Assembly: GCA_024399065.1 (NCBI GenBank)
Contig: JAKSIB010000002.1
Coordinates: forward strand, 62,001-126,000
Direction of reading: 5' to 3'
Length of the DNA: 64,000 bases
Source of the DNA: Fibrobacter sp.
GTDB taxonomy: Bacteria; Fibrobacterota; Fibrobacteria; Fibrobacterales; Fibrobacteraceae
Below, in pieces: positions 43,045-51,272 of the stretch. The position numbers and the translations under genes are program-made. How positions within the stretch are numbered: position 1 is the stretch's first letter; each line of letters starts with the position of its first letter. The notes below the pieces were generated by a model, which did not search any database, was not told the DNA's origin, and was given only the letters and a program-made list of their open reading frames with translations.

Positions 43045-43823
43045 CGCCAAAAATTATTCATTACTGCTGGTTCGGCAAAAAGCCCTTACCTGAACTAGCT
43101 CTAAAGTGCATTGCTTCTTGGAAAAAATTTCTACCCGACTTTGAAATAAAAGAATGGAATGAAGATAATTTTGATATAAATCTTTTTCCGTATGTCGCTC
43201 AAGCTTATAAATGCAAAAAATATGCATTTGTTAGCGATGTTGCCAGATTTTGGATTCTCTACAATTATGGAGGGATTTATTTCGATACTGACGTTGAAGT
43301 TATCAAGCCTTTAGACTCAATATTCGAGCAATCTCCTTATATGGGTGTTGAAACGGATTTAAAACTTTCCGATGAAAAATCCATAAAGAATTCTGTCAAC
43401 CCAGGCATCGGAATCGCCGCACCAAAGGGACATCCCTTTTACAAGGAAATGCTTGATTTATACAGTCAACTATCCTTTGAAGAGAACAAAAAAGATTACG
43501 CACTAAAAACAGTAACCCAATACACATCCGAAAAGCTTCTTGAACACGGCTGGGTTCCTGAAATAGGAATCACCACCAAAGTTGACGACATCACCATTTT
43601 TCCAAAAGATTACTTTTGTCCATTCTCATGGAAAACAATGAAAATGGAGGTTACCGATTCAACTTATACAATGCATCATTACGCTAGTTCCTGGCTAACT
43701 CCTAAACAGAGACTAATTAACAAGAATAAATACGTATCTCTTTTCTTTTGGCTTATAAAAAGGGATCCTATTTCCAATTTTAAGGGGCTTATTCGAGTTA
43801 TTAAAGAGCGTAGAATCTGGTAA
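43041..43823 (+). CDS. GT32-like capsular glycosyltransferase 1
   Basis: A 260-residue protein. PKIIHYCWFGKKPLPELALKCIASWKK at the N-terminus and DVARFWILYNYGGIYFDTDVEV (DXD motif) near residue 70-90 define the Gly_transf_sug/OCH1-like family. A paralogue of the following gene, which shares IIHYCW, C-I-x-S-W and YNxGGIYxD(T/S)DV. Cytoplasmic side of the membrane. Confidence 0.85.
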   Translation: MTPKIIHYCWFGKKPLPELALKCIASWKKFLPDFEIKEWNEDNFDINLFPYVAQAYKCKKYAFVSDVARFWILYNYGGIYFDTDVEVIKPLDSIFEQSPYMGVETDLKLSDEKSIKNSVNPGIGIAAPKGHPFYKEMLDLYSQLSFEENKKDYALKTVTQYTSEKLLEHGWVPEIGITTKVDDITIFPKDYFCPFSWKTMKMEVTDSTYTMHHYASSWLTPKQRLINKNKYVSLFFWLIKRDPISNFKGLIRVIKERRIW

Positions 43824-43826
43824 AAA

Positions 43827-44609
43827 ATGATCCCCAAGATTATTCATTACTGTTGGCTCAGCAACGACCCTTTACCTAAAGGCGTTTTGAAGTGTATTGA
43901 TAGCTGGGAAAAGAACATGCCTGATTATAAAGTCAAGCGATGGTCAACAGAAAACTTCGACATTTCTTCGGTGAAAATTGTCAAAGAAGCTGTAGAACAA
44001 AAAAAATGGGCATTCGCAACAGATTACATCCGACTATACGCCTTATATAATGAAGGTGGAATATACCTTGATTCAGATGTTCTTATTCACAAGAATTTAG
44101 AACCGCTGTTCATAGCAGACTTCATTTCGGCAATAGAGTTTAATCCCGCCGATATTCAAGCTTATTTAAACAACATTGATGAAAACCATCAGCGCTTAAC
44201 AAATTCCAAATCAGTACCAGGGTGTGGTATTCAAGCTGCATTTGCAGCAAGTACACCGAAACACTTATTTATCAAAGAATGTTTGGACAAATACAAGACT
44301 TTATCTCTTAAAGACATTCTTGACAATAATTTGCTTGCTCCAGTAATACAAGCTCAATGCGCAGAAAAATTTGGATTCCGATACATCAATGAAAAACAAA
44401 ATCTAAAAGAAAATATTGTCTTATATCCAACAACTACAATCGGACAAAATGCCTACGAAATCAAAGGCCGTTTTGCAACTCATTGTTGCGCAGGCAGTTG
44501 GGAAAACAGTCCTCTGAAGCATAAGGCGATAAACCTACTGAACAACAGATTCCATATGCTACCTTATCTATATAAATTAAAACATCTTTTTATCAAGAAC
44601 GATAAATAA
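43827..44609 (+). CDS. GT32-like capsular glycosyltransferase 2
   Basis: 260 residues, tandem paralogue of the previous gene (IPKIIHYCWLSNDPLPKGVLKCIDSW, DYIRLYALYNEGGIYLDSDVLI). Ends convergently with the next gene, with a 17-bp overlap of the two 3' ends (44593-44609). Lower similarity in the C-terminal acceptor region suggests different acceptors. Confidence 0.85.
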   Translation: MIPKIIHYCWLSNDPLPKGVLKCIDSWEKNMPDYKVKRWSTENFDISSVKIVKEAVEQKKWAFATDYIRLYALYNEGGIYLDSDVLIHKNLEPLFIADFISAIEFNPADIQAYLNNIDENHQRLTNSKSVPGCGIQAAFAASTPKHLFIKECLDKYKTLSLKDILDNNLLAPVIQAQCAEKFGFRYINEKQNLKENIVLYPTTTIGQNAYEIKGRFATHCCAGSWENSPLKHKAINLLNNRFHMLPYLYKLKHLFIKNDK

Positions 44610-45687
44610 GTTCCAAAAGTTCATAGCACTTTCTAATATCAAAACGGTCGTTATCTACATGACAATCGACGTTTTCAACCCGAGTATTCTTCTTTACAAG
44701 TTCAGCCGCCCAAGGCTGAACTTCTTTTATGGGAAGCTTTTTCACCCTAGAGGATATCGCAACTTCATTAGGAACGGCATCACTCACGATGCACTGTAGC
44801 CCATTATATTGAGCCTCCACAAGGGTCATGGGGAATGCTTCACGCACAGAAGGCAAAAGCAACACATCAAACGCACAATAAAAGGGAACAGTATCCTTCT
44901 GTAGACCAGCAAAGATTACTGAATCATCCAAGCTTTTTTCGTGTACCAATGTTTTCACATCATCTTGCAAAGGGCCATTCCCCACAAGAAGAAGTTTTGC
45001 CTTGAGATTTTTCTTCAATAATTCAGCAAACAGTTCTATAATAAAACGATGATTCTTCTCCGGAAAAAACCTTCCCACGTGTCCCACTACAAAATCATCT
45101 TCTGCAATTCCGTATTGCTCGCGAATTCGCTTACGCGCTACATCGTCAAACTTAAATCGTTCCGGATCAATGGCATTAGGGAGAATAGTCACCTTGCCAT
45201 TTGCAACCGTGCACTTACTCCACCCATTTTCTGCGGCAGCCTGGCCGCAAGCAAGCCAATGGGTAGCGAACATTTTATTCGGGATTCGGAGCATTGCGCA
45301 CAGCAGTTTCAGCAACGGATTCGCGGGATGATAAGCCTGGTGATGGTGAGCGATCCTTTTCGGAACCCTCGCCAGCCAAGCCAAGAACATCACATAGGCA
45401 TTCAGGAACCAGTCCAAATGCGAGTGGACCACGTCGTAGTGACCATTCCTAAAAATACGGAAGATTGACCACAAATGTTTAATAGGGTGATGGACTTTAT
45501 CAGGAATTTGGATGCAGTTTATTCCAGCCTCATTGAAGCGTTCCAAAATCTGTGGGTTCGGTTCATATTGATAAAGCAAATCAAAATGTATATCACTCAT
45601 GCGCGAGCAGTAGTTCAGAACCACCTGCTCCGAGCCACCACCCACAATACCGTGGAGAACCTGACATACCTTGATTTGCTTGTTCAT
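44593..45687 (-). CDS. GT4 family glycosyltransferase
   Basis: A 364-residue GT-B enzyme. N-terminal VCQVLHGIVGGGSEQVVLNY, HSHLDWF, HHHQAYH; C-terminal VVGHVGRFFPEKNHRFIIELF, LLLVGNGPLQDDVK and DVLLLPSVREAFPMTLVEAQ (E-x7-E motif). Base composition is closer to the core genome than the preceding AT-rich genes, and the strand is opposite, so it may mark the edge of the exchanged capsule segment. Confidence 0.88.
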   Translation of the reverse strand: MNKQIKVCQVLHGIVGGGSEQVVLNYCSRMSDIHFDLLYQYEPNPQILERFNEAGINCIQIPDKVHHPIKHLWSIFRIFRNGHYDVVHSHLDWFLNAYVMFLAWLARVPKRIAHHHQAYHPANPLLKLLCAMLRIPNKMFATHWLACGQAAAENGWSKCTVANGKVTILPNAIDPERFKFDDVARKRIREQYGIAEDDFVVGHVGRFFPEKNHRFIIELFAELLKKNLKAKLLLVGNGPLQDDVKTLVHEKSLDDSVIFAGLQKDTVPFYCAFDVLLLPSVREAFPMTLVEAQYNGLQCIVSDAVPNEVAISSRVKKLPIKEVQPWAAELVKKNTRVENVDCHVDNDRFDIRKCYELLELIYRS

Positions 45688-45719
45688 CAGTGCGAATATA
45701 ACAAAACTTTTCTATGCCA

Positions 45720-46556
45720 TCACAACCTATTGAACTTTCTCATTTCCTTATCCAAGAATGTATCCACATATTTGGCGTAGATTAAGGTCGTATCCAAGTT
45801 GCGGTGGCCCAGCAGCTTACTTGTCGCCGGCAGCGGAATTCCTAATGAAATACAAGTCGTAGCGAAAGTATGCCTAGCTAAGTGGCAGTGAAGATATTTT
45901 GGGAAACCCAGTTTCTTTGCCGCCTTGCGTAATCGACGATTGAAGGAACAATTATCAGCCACATGAAAGACCGGTTCTTCGCCCTTCAGTTTTGAAGGCA
46001 ACAACAACCTAGCCTGCACAGGGATCGGAATATACACTTCTTCACCAGTCTTATGAGTCTGCTTGCGAATCTTCCAATCGTAGATTTCATTTGCAGAAAG
46101 CGAACATAAATCACTATAGCGCAGTCCCGTAAAGCAACTGAACAAAAATATGCGGGTACACTCCTGTTCCTTTTCAGTTAATTTGTTCCTGTTATCGGAG
46201 TAACTCAAATAAAGTTGCTTCAGTTCACGAGTTGTCAAAAAGCCACGACGAGTATAAACCCGACCAATCTTCACTCCCATAAAAGGATCATTCTCAATCA
46301 ATCCTTCTTTTCTTAATCGATTCACAAAGATTCTAAAAACCGATAAAGCCTTCGTCACGGTCGCCGGTTTATTTCCCTTTTCTTGAAGATGAACCTTAAA
46401 ATCACGAATTATTTTTTCTTCAATGGCATTGCACTCAAGATCAGGCATAAAATCACAAACCTTGCGCAAGTTCCACAGATACGTCCTAATGGTCGCCTCA
46501 GTCAGCTCACCTGGGTTATTTTTCAAACTTTCAATTGCAGCATCATAAAAAAGCAT
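45720..46556 (-). CDS. Tyrosine recombinase (phage-type integrase)
   Basis: 278 residues from ATG 46556 (AGGAGG four bases upstream). SAM-like N-terminal domain, catalytic Arg in CFTGLRYSDL, Lys in THKTGEE, H-x-x-R in HLARHTFA, His in LGHRNL and nucleophile Tyr in YAKY. It resembles Bacteroidota-type shufflon/transposon integrases more than XerCD. It lies directly beside pilin cassette 1, facing away from it, with 95 bp between. No flanking att repeat was identified. Confidence 0.85.
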   Translation of the reverse strand: MLFYDAAIESLKNNPGELTEATIRTYLWNLRKVCDFMPDLECNAIEEKIIRDFKVHLQEKGNKPATVTKALSVFRIFVNRLRKEGLIENDPFMGVKIGRVYTRRGFLTTRELKQLYLSYSDNRNKLTEKEQECTRIFLFSCFTGLRYSDLCSLSANEIYDWKIRKQTHKTGEEVYIPIPVQARLLLPSKLKGEEPVFHVADNCSFNRRLRKAAKKLGFPKYLHCHLARHTFATTCISLGIPLPATSKLLGHRNLDTTLIYAKYVDTFLDKEMRKFNRL

Positions 46557-46651
46557 ATAGCCTCCTAATACCTGGAACATTCCAGGGTCGCGCAAACATT
46601 GAAAAATACAAGATTTATTTCAACTCATTTTCGTTTAAAAATACTGCAGAA

Positions 46652-47008
46652 TACGTGAAGTTGCAGCAGGCATACGTTTCTGAAGCAGTTGCTATCGGTA
46701 ACTGGCAGATTATCGGTTATAAGGGCCCGGGCGAACAGAGCTCTTCTATCGCTTCTGCAACTACAAACTTTGAATATAGCGATGGTGGTTCCTATTCTGC
46801 AAAGAGCACTGCTGAATTGGGCGAAACAGCCGTCAAGGGCTTTGCTGTAAAAAACAAGACTAAGCTCAATGATTGCGATTCTGCAGCTGACAACTGGAAA
46901 GTTGAAGTCAAGAAGGCAGGTTCCTCTGAAGGTGATGCTGAATTTACCGCAACTGTCGCCACGGTTTGCAACGATTTGACTCCGAATTTCGACAAGATCG
47001 GTAAGTAA
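46652..47008 (+). pseudogene. Silent pilin cassette 1
   Basis: A promoterless 118-residue pilin C-terminal domain beginning exactly at YVKLQQAY (DNA TACGTGAAGTTGCAGCAGGC) and ending LTPNFDKIGK-stop. It lacks the leader, the hydrophobic helix and any start codon; the upstream frame is unrelated. Conserved motifs: SEAVAIGNWQIIGYKGPG, TTNF, KLNDC and a second Cys before LTPNF. The first 27 codons are nearly identical to cassette 2, the rest diverges. It has its own terminator. Confidence 0.88.
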
Positions 47009-47028
47009 TCAACACTGTTGAATATGGA

Positions 47029-47066
47029 AAAAAAGAGATCCCCCTTACGGGGACCTCTTTTTTTAT
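47029..47066. terminator. Terminator of cassette 1, shared with hipA
   Basis: AAAAAAGAGATCCCCC TTACG GGGGACCTCTTTTTTT-type stem (imperfect), between two convergent ends; the T-run touches the hipA stop. Confidence 0.8.
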
Positions 47067-48304
47067 GTCAAAACATTTCTGCTTTGAATACAATTCTCAA
47101 TCATATCAATCAATTCCGTATAAGAATTTAAAGCAGAATCCTTGCGCAAAATTGAAAAGGAATTCAGAATTTTCTCTCTCAGTGTTGCATATTGTTTTTG
47201 CATTACAGAGGGTTTAATATCCAACTCCAAACTTAATGTTTCAAGATCGCTAGCCTTGATTTTGTCTATCTCATAATGGCTCCCGATTTTCATGGATGTC
47301 TTTCTTGTAAGGCTAGGATAGATCAAGGTGCAAACTGTGTCATATACAGGAGCCAACTTCACAAAGTTACCTTCGTAAAGCAGCGAATAGTTTTTACCGT
47401 GGGCATCACAGTTCCCGATTATAAGGTTAAACAAAACGTTAAGAATAAAAGATCTTGATTCTAAAAGCGGTATGGATGCAGCTCGGTTTATAAGTTGGTA
47501 TACGTCTAAAACACCAGGACCTCCATCATTCTGGTATTTCCTGTCACTAAGTATTCCTAAGGCCTGGCACATATCCTCTTGGTGCATGCGTGTAATGGAG
47601 CGTCCAGAGGATTTTCTATCATAGCGTTCCACCAATAAATATATTTCTCCGTTAGTAGAACGAAATTCGACTTTCGGAACATCCAGTCCAACATTTTTGG
47701 CCAACGTCATGCAAACATATTCGTTTGCGGAAAGGGTGCTGAGTTCCCCTTTACCAGTCGGTTTAATGATGTGCGTCGAGGGCGCTCCATTTTGTGGCAA
47801 GAAAAATTGATTGTCGAAAAAAGCCAAAGGCAGTTTTTCCTGCGCTCCAGCAAGAGACAATCGTAAATCTTCATTAGCCTTAAGCAACGGTCTTACATCA
47901 ATATTCCTTATATAGCCGGCAAGTGTATCTTCCGATACTTTTTTATAGTTCTCCGCTCCTATTTCATAAGCATCCTTCAAAATAGGTTCGGTATCTTCTG
48001 GCAGCACAGAAACCATGCCGGCGCATTCACCGCCTAGTTCCTGTAGCAGTTTCAATGTGCTGGATTCAGAAACATGCAGAAAGTCAGATATTCTACGCTT
48101 TACATCACCTTCCGGGAGAACTCCGGCGAAGAAAGGCAGGCACTCCTTCTGAGAAAACTCTTCCACCCGTAGCGGGAGTGATACGGACAAGGCCGGAAAT
48201 TTCTTATCCACGTAGGATTGCGTATAGGAATAGACGACGCCTCGGTCGGCAGTTGAGGACAGTTTCCCTGCAAGGACATTACCGAAGAACACGTTCAGAT
48301 TCAC
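47063..48304 (-). CDS. hipA: HipA-type toxin kinase
   Basis: A 413-residue protein. Couple_hipA-like N-domain (FFGNVLAGKLSSTADRGVVYSYTQ), HipA_N region SLAGAQEKLPL, HIIKPTG near 185 and catalytic NCDAHGKNYSLLYEG near 310 (Asp base) with LAPVYDT metal motif. HipA phosphorylates a tRNA synthetase and causes dormancy in E. coli. ATGA overlap (48301-48304) with hipB upstream. It sits between pilin cassettes 1 and 2. Confidence 0.9.
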   Translation of the reverse strand: MNLNVFFGNVLAGKLSSTADRGVVYSYTQSYVDKKFPALSVSLPLRVEEFSQKECLPFFAGVLPEGDVKRRISDFLHVSESSTLKLLQELGGECAGMVSVLPEDTEPILKDAYEIGAENYKKVSEDTLAGYIRNIDVRPLLKANEDLRLSLAGAQEKLPLAFFDNQFFLPQNGAPSTHIIKPTGKGELSTLSANEYVCMTLAKNVGLDVPKVEFRSTNGEIYLLVERYDRKSSGRSITRMHQEDMCQALGILSDRKYQNDGGPGVLDVYQLINRAASIPLLESRSFILNVLFNLIIGNCDAHGKNYSLLYEGNFVKLAPVYDTVCTLIYPSLTRKTSMKIGSHYEIDKIKASDLETLSLELDIKPSVMQKQYATLREKILNSFSILRKDSALNSYTELIDMIENCIQSRNVLT

Positions 48305-48522
48305 TTGTCATTTTCCTTTTCTACAAGATGAACGTTCAAGCCCATCATTTGGATAACATGAAGAACCTTGTTCAGCTGCAGGGTTTCCTTTCCGTTTTCT
48401 AGTTCAGAAAAAAAACGGATTCCGACACCACAGAACGCTGCGCACTCTGCCTGAGTCAAGTTCAATTGAGATCTTCTGGATTTAACCAGCGCGGAAATGT
48501 CTGAAACCTGAAGTATTCGCAT
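48301..48522 (-). CDS. hipB: HipB-type antitoxin/repressor
   Basis: A 73-residue XRE helix-turn-helix protein (LVKSRRSQLNLTQAECAAFCGVGIRFFSELENGK), lacking the C-terminal extension of the E. coli protein. It binds the operators at 48535-48601 and represses hipBA (family knowledge plus operator context). A truncated relative occurs at 56101-56175. Confidence 0.9.
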   Translation of the reverse strand: MRILQVSDISALVKSRRSQLNLTQAECAAFCGVGIRFFSELENGKETLQLNKVLHVIQMMGLNVHLVEKENDK

Positions 48523-48534
48523 AAATGGAAATAT

Positions 48535-48601
48535 AATAATCCCGTACGGGATTATTGAGCCGTATTTTTCAAAAAATACTAAAAATTTTCCCGAACGGGA
48601 T
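48535..48601. promoter_or_regulatory. HipB operators (two TCCCG...CGGGA palindromes)
   Basis: A perfect 22-bp palindrome with core ATCCCGTACGGGAT (48535-48556) and a second TCCCGAACGGGA (48589-48600) lie upstream of hipB. This matches the inverted TATCC-type repeats of HipB operators. Confidence 0.8.
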
Positions 48602-48706
48602 GATTTTTTGCAAATTTATAATTTGCAGTTCTTTGATCCGGATTCGCGACTTTTTTCGAAATGTTCTCGCTGCACGGGTCATAAATTCAAAAAAAATGCG
48701 ATATCC

Positions 48707-49069
48707 TACGTGAAGTTGCAGCAGGCTTATATCTCTGAAGCTGTTGCTATTGGTAACTGGCAGATTATCGGTTATAAGGGCCCGGGTGACAACACTACCG
48801 GTAATGCAACTGGTGGCGCATCCTCTACAACAACAAACTTTACCTACGCAGACAAGGCAAGCGGTTACACCAATAATACCGTAGCTCTTAGCTCTGACGC
48901 TGTTGAAGGCTTTGCTGTGACAAGCAACGTAAAGTTGAACGATTGCACTGCTGCTAAGCATTGGTATGTCACTGTAGCAAAGAGCACCGGCTCTGAAGGT
49001 GAAGCTGCTTTTGAAGCCGTCACTGACTGTGCAGAATTGACTCCGAACTTCTCTAAGATTGGCAAGTAA
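48707..49069 (+). pseudogene. Silent pilin cassette 2
   Basis: 120 codons plus stop, starting at the same CC/TACGTGAAGTTGCAGCAGGC boundary, ending LTPNFSKIGK-stop. It shares YVKLQQAY(I)SEAVAIGNWQIIGYKGPG with cassette 1, then a longer Thr/Gly/Ala-rich loop (DNTTGNATGGASSTTT), KLNDC and TDC. There is no leader or start; the bases before the boundary match no pilin. It has its own terminator. Confidence 0.88.
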
Positions 49070-49092
49070 TAGCTTGACTGCTTAAAGCTTTA

Positions 49093-49123
49093 GAGGACCT
49101 CCCTTTGGGGAGGTCCTTTTTTC
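49093..49123 (+). terminator. Terminator of cassette 2
   Basis: AGGACCTCCC TTT GGGGAGGTCC TTTTTT stem-loop. Confidence 0.85.
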
Positions 49124-49156
49124 TTTGTATGGATTTGATCATTTAAACTTCCTTGC

Positions 49157-49560
49157 GTGTTCAAAGTCGTCTTGTACGGGTACGATCTCTCCACGAATAG
49201 TATACAGACTCAATTTGTCCATGTACAGACTTGCTTTGTGTTGCGTACAGAGCCGATTCTCCCGCGTTAAATGCCGTTTTGAATCCTATTCAGAGTAATT
49301 TCTCCCGCGCTAAATTCAACTTTGTTCCGTATCCAGAGTCTTTTCGCACGTGTGCAAAGTCGCTTTGTACTATATACAGAGCCAATTCGTACAACCTAAA
49401 ACGGACTATGAATCGTATTCGGAGTCATTTTGTACGCGTGATAATCTATTTTGAACCCTATTCAGAGTGAAATTTCACGCGTACGAGCGCACTATGAACC
49501 CTATTCAAAGTGAATTCGTACGCGTTGGAGCGCGGTCTGAACACCATTGCCAGGGAATTT
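49157..49560 (+). repeat. Degenerate tandem array with about 43-bp period
   Basis: Nine diverged units of 41-48 bp built from (C)GTACGCGT... GAACCCTATTCAGAGTGAATT. The last units are best conserved (49431-49560). Recurring words are TATTCAGAG, GAACCCTATTC and GTACGCG. No gene is visible within it. It occupies the spacer between cassette 2 and the DUF6261-like gene. Units have no spacer/repeat alternation, so it is not CRISPR. Confidence 0.65.
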
Positions 49561-49843
49561 TCCATCCAAGTTGGAATAATTGGTGCCGGTAAAAAACACC
49601 CCCTAACGCAAAAACGACATGAAAAGGCAAACTTTTCGTCGGGAAAATCCGACGTTTCATCGGGGAAAATTGACGTTTCACTCCAAACAGCCTTTTCCCG
49701 TCAAAATCCCGTTTTGAACCCGGTTGCAAAAAATTCCGGAATTTGCTGTTCTCGTCAAAATTGATGTTGTAGTTTGCTGTTCAATGAGTCGGGAGCTGCC
49801 CGGCCAGATGAACAAACACAAAATCCTAAAGGAGGATAACAAT
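49561..49843. other. Spacer between tandem array and DUF6261-like gene
   Basis: A short duplicated word (TCGTCGGGAAAATCCGACGTTTCA followed by a near copy ATCGGGGAAAATTGACGTTTCA) and several CCCGTC/GACGGG-like inverted bits can be seen. No promoter is convincing. It ends in a strong AAAGGAGG Shine-Dalgarno at 49828-49835. Confidence 0.3.
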
Positions 49844-50668
49844 ATGACGAACGCAAATATCATCAACGTTCACAAGCTCACCAACGAAGGCTTCTACGGT
49901 TTCCACAAGAACGTAGTAGAGCAGGCCAGCAAGATCAACGCCAAGGAATTCCGCACCTTGCTTGATACATACACCTCTGCGGTTGAAAAGTTTGGAGGTT
50001 ACATCAGTAGCATCGCCGAAGCCGAGGCAAAGAAGATTGCCGCAATCAACAGCTCCAAGCGCACAGAAGCATTCAGCGGATTCCGCAACTACGTAAAGTC
50101 CATTACCAAGCACCCCAATGCCGACATGGAAACGCTTGCAAACAATGTATGGAAGTTTGTTAAGGGCTACGTACGTGTTTCCCACGCAGACCGCGACAAG
50201 GTTACCGCCATGATCGACCTGACCATCGCCAATGTGTCGGAACTTGTGGCAAGCGAGACTTTTGCCGCGGTCTATGCGGGTAGCGATCTTGAACGGTGGT
50301 TCAATCTGCTGGACTCCGCAGAAAAGGAATATTTGGCCGCAGTCAAGAGCTGTGTGGAAGAACGCCGCATTCGTGAGCAGGAAAACAACAACCTGCTCCG
50401 CAATGAATGTACCGAGGCGTTCTACCTGCTGTTGAATTATGCAAAGTACCTGGCAACTTCCAAGGGGGACACCGATTGTTGTTGGCTCGTACGTGAAGTG
50501 GAACTGATGGCGGATACCCGCCGCAGCCTCTACAAGAGCCGCGACAAGCAGCGTGCCGAAAAGAAGGCTGCCAGCGAAAAAGAAAAAAACGCCGAACAGG
50601 CGAACGCGTCTACTGAAACCTCTTCCACCGCAACCTTAACCGCGGTGGGACAGAACAATGCAGCATGA
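49844..50668 (+). CDS. DUF6261-like helical protein
   Basis: 274 residues starting at ATG 49844, eight bases after AAAGGAGG. Entirely helical: INVHKLTNEGFYGFHKNVVEQASK, then LDTYTSAVEKFGGYISSIAEAEAKKIAAINSSKRTEAFSGFRNYVKS, VADRDK-type spacer and a Lys/Glu/Ala-rich tail (KKAASEKEKNAEQANAS). The opening and layout resemble the DUF6261 family common in Bacteroides; the assignment is from memory and only moderate. GC-rich codons fit the core genome. Function unknown; convergent to cassette 3. Confidence 0.6.
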   Translation: MTNANIINVHKLTNEGFYGFHKNVVEQASKINAKEFRTLLDTYTSAVEKFGGYISSIAEAEAKKIAAINSSKRTEAFSGFRNYVKSITKHPNADMETLANNVWKFVKGYVRVSHADRDKVTAMIDLTIANVSELVASETFAAVYAGSDLERWFNLLDSAEKEYLAAVKSCVEERRIREQENNNLLRNECTEAFYLLLNYAKYLATSKGDTDCCWLVREVELMADTRRSLYKSRDKQRAEKKAASEKEKNAEQANASTETSSTATLTAVGQNNAA

Positions 50669-50675
50669 TAAAAAC

Positions 50676-50707
50676 AAAAAAGGGCTCCCATACGGGGGCC
50701 CTCTTTT
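50676..50707. terminator. Bidirectional terminator of the DUF6261-like gene and cassette 3
   Basis: AAAAAAGGGCTCCC ATA CGGGGGCCCTCTTTT; symmetric, between convergent ends. Very similar to the terminator at 53838-53871. Confidence 0.8.
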
Positions 50708-50726
50708 ACATTTTTTTGCTGTTAGG

Positions 50727-51077
50727 CTACTTGCCGATATTGGAATAAGACGGAGTCAACGGAGCACAGTTATCAGAAGTCGGCAACACGGCAGTGAAAG
50801 TAGCTTCACCTGCGTTGGTGCTGGAAGCCTTAACCTTCATAGACCACTTCTGACCAATAGCGCAATCATTCAGCTTCACACGGCTTGCAGCCTGCCAAGC
50901 ATCTTCGATGTCAGTGGTAGACAGAGCAACAGTGTTGTTGTCCCAGCTACGAGTTGCTTCGGTATAATCGAAATTGGTGGTCTTATCAGCCTGACCCGGA
51001 GTAGAGTAGCCAATAATCTTATAGTTACCAAGAACAGTGCCGGCTTCAGAGATATATGCCTGCTGCAACTTCACGTA
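50727..51077 (-). pseudogene. Silent pilin cassette 3
   Basis: 116 codons plus stop on the minus strand from the TACGTGAAGTTGCAGCAGGC boundary (51058-51077) to LTPSYSNIGK-stop. Variable part: SEAGTVLGNYKIIGYSTPGQADKTTNFDYTEA, KLNDC and a second Cys in SDNCAPLTP. A GTG-initiated 12-codon read-in is possible upstream but encodes no pilin leader or hydrophobic helix. Confidence 0.87.
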
Positions 51078-51222
51078 GTAACAAGTTTTCCCTTCTAGCA
51101 TACGCACTTTCAAAAAATCCTTAAAGATTTCAAAAATCTTTTAAAAACAACAAAGTTTTTCAAATTTTATTGACAACTTTCTGCATTTCTTTGAAAGTAA
51201 ACCAAAGTTTACATGATTTTAT

Positions 51223-51252
51223 TGACAGATTTAAAGTCTGATTTTAAATTTG
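51223..51252 (+). promoter_or_regulatory. Promoter of the DUF4143 ATPase
   Basis: TTGACA (51223-51228), 17-nt spacer, TAAATTTG. A second TTGACA lies at about 51169. The position decides the start of the gene in favour of ATG 51273. Confidence 0.6.
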
Positions 51253-51272
51253 TCATTAAATTGGAAGAAGAC

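Noticed and set aside
49157..49560. Possible CRISPR array
   Set aside because: Units are contiguous and all parts diverge; there is no constant repeat alternating with unique spacers and no cas genes.
50727..51113. Cassette 3 as an independent gene starting at GTG 51113
   Set aside because: The 12-codon read-in has no pilin leader, signal or hydrophobic helix and no convincing RBS; the boundary coincides with that of the other cassettes.
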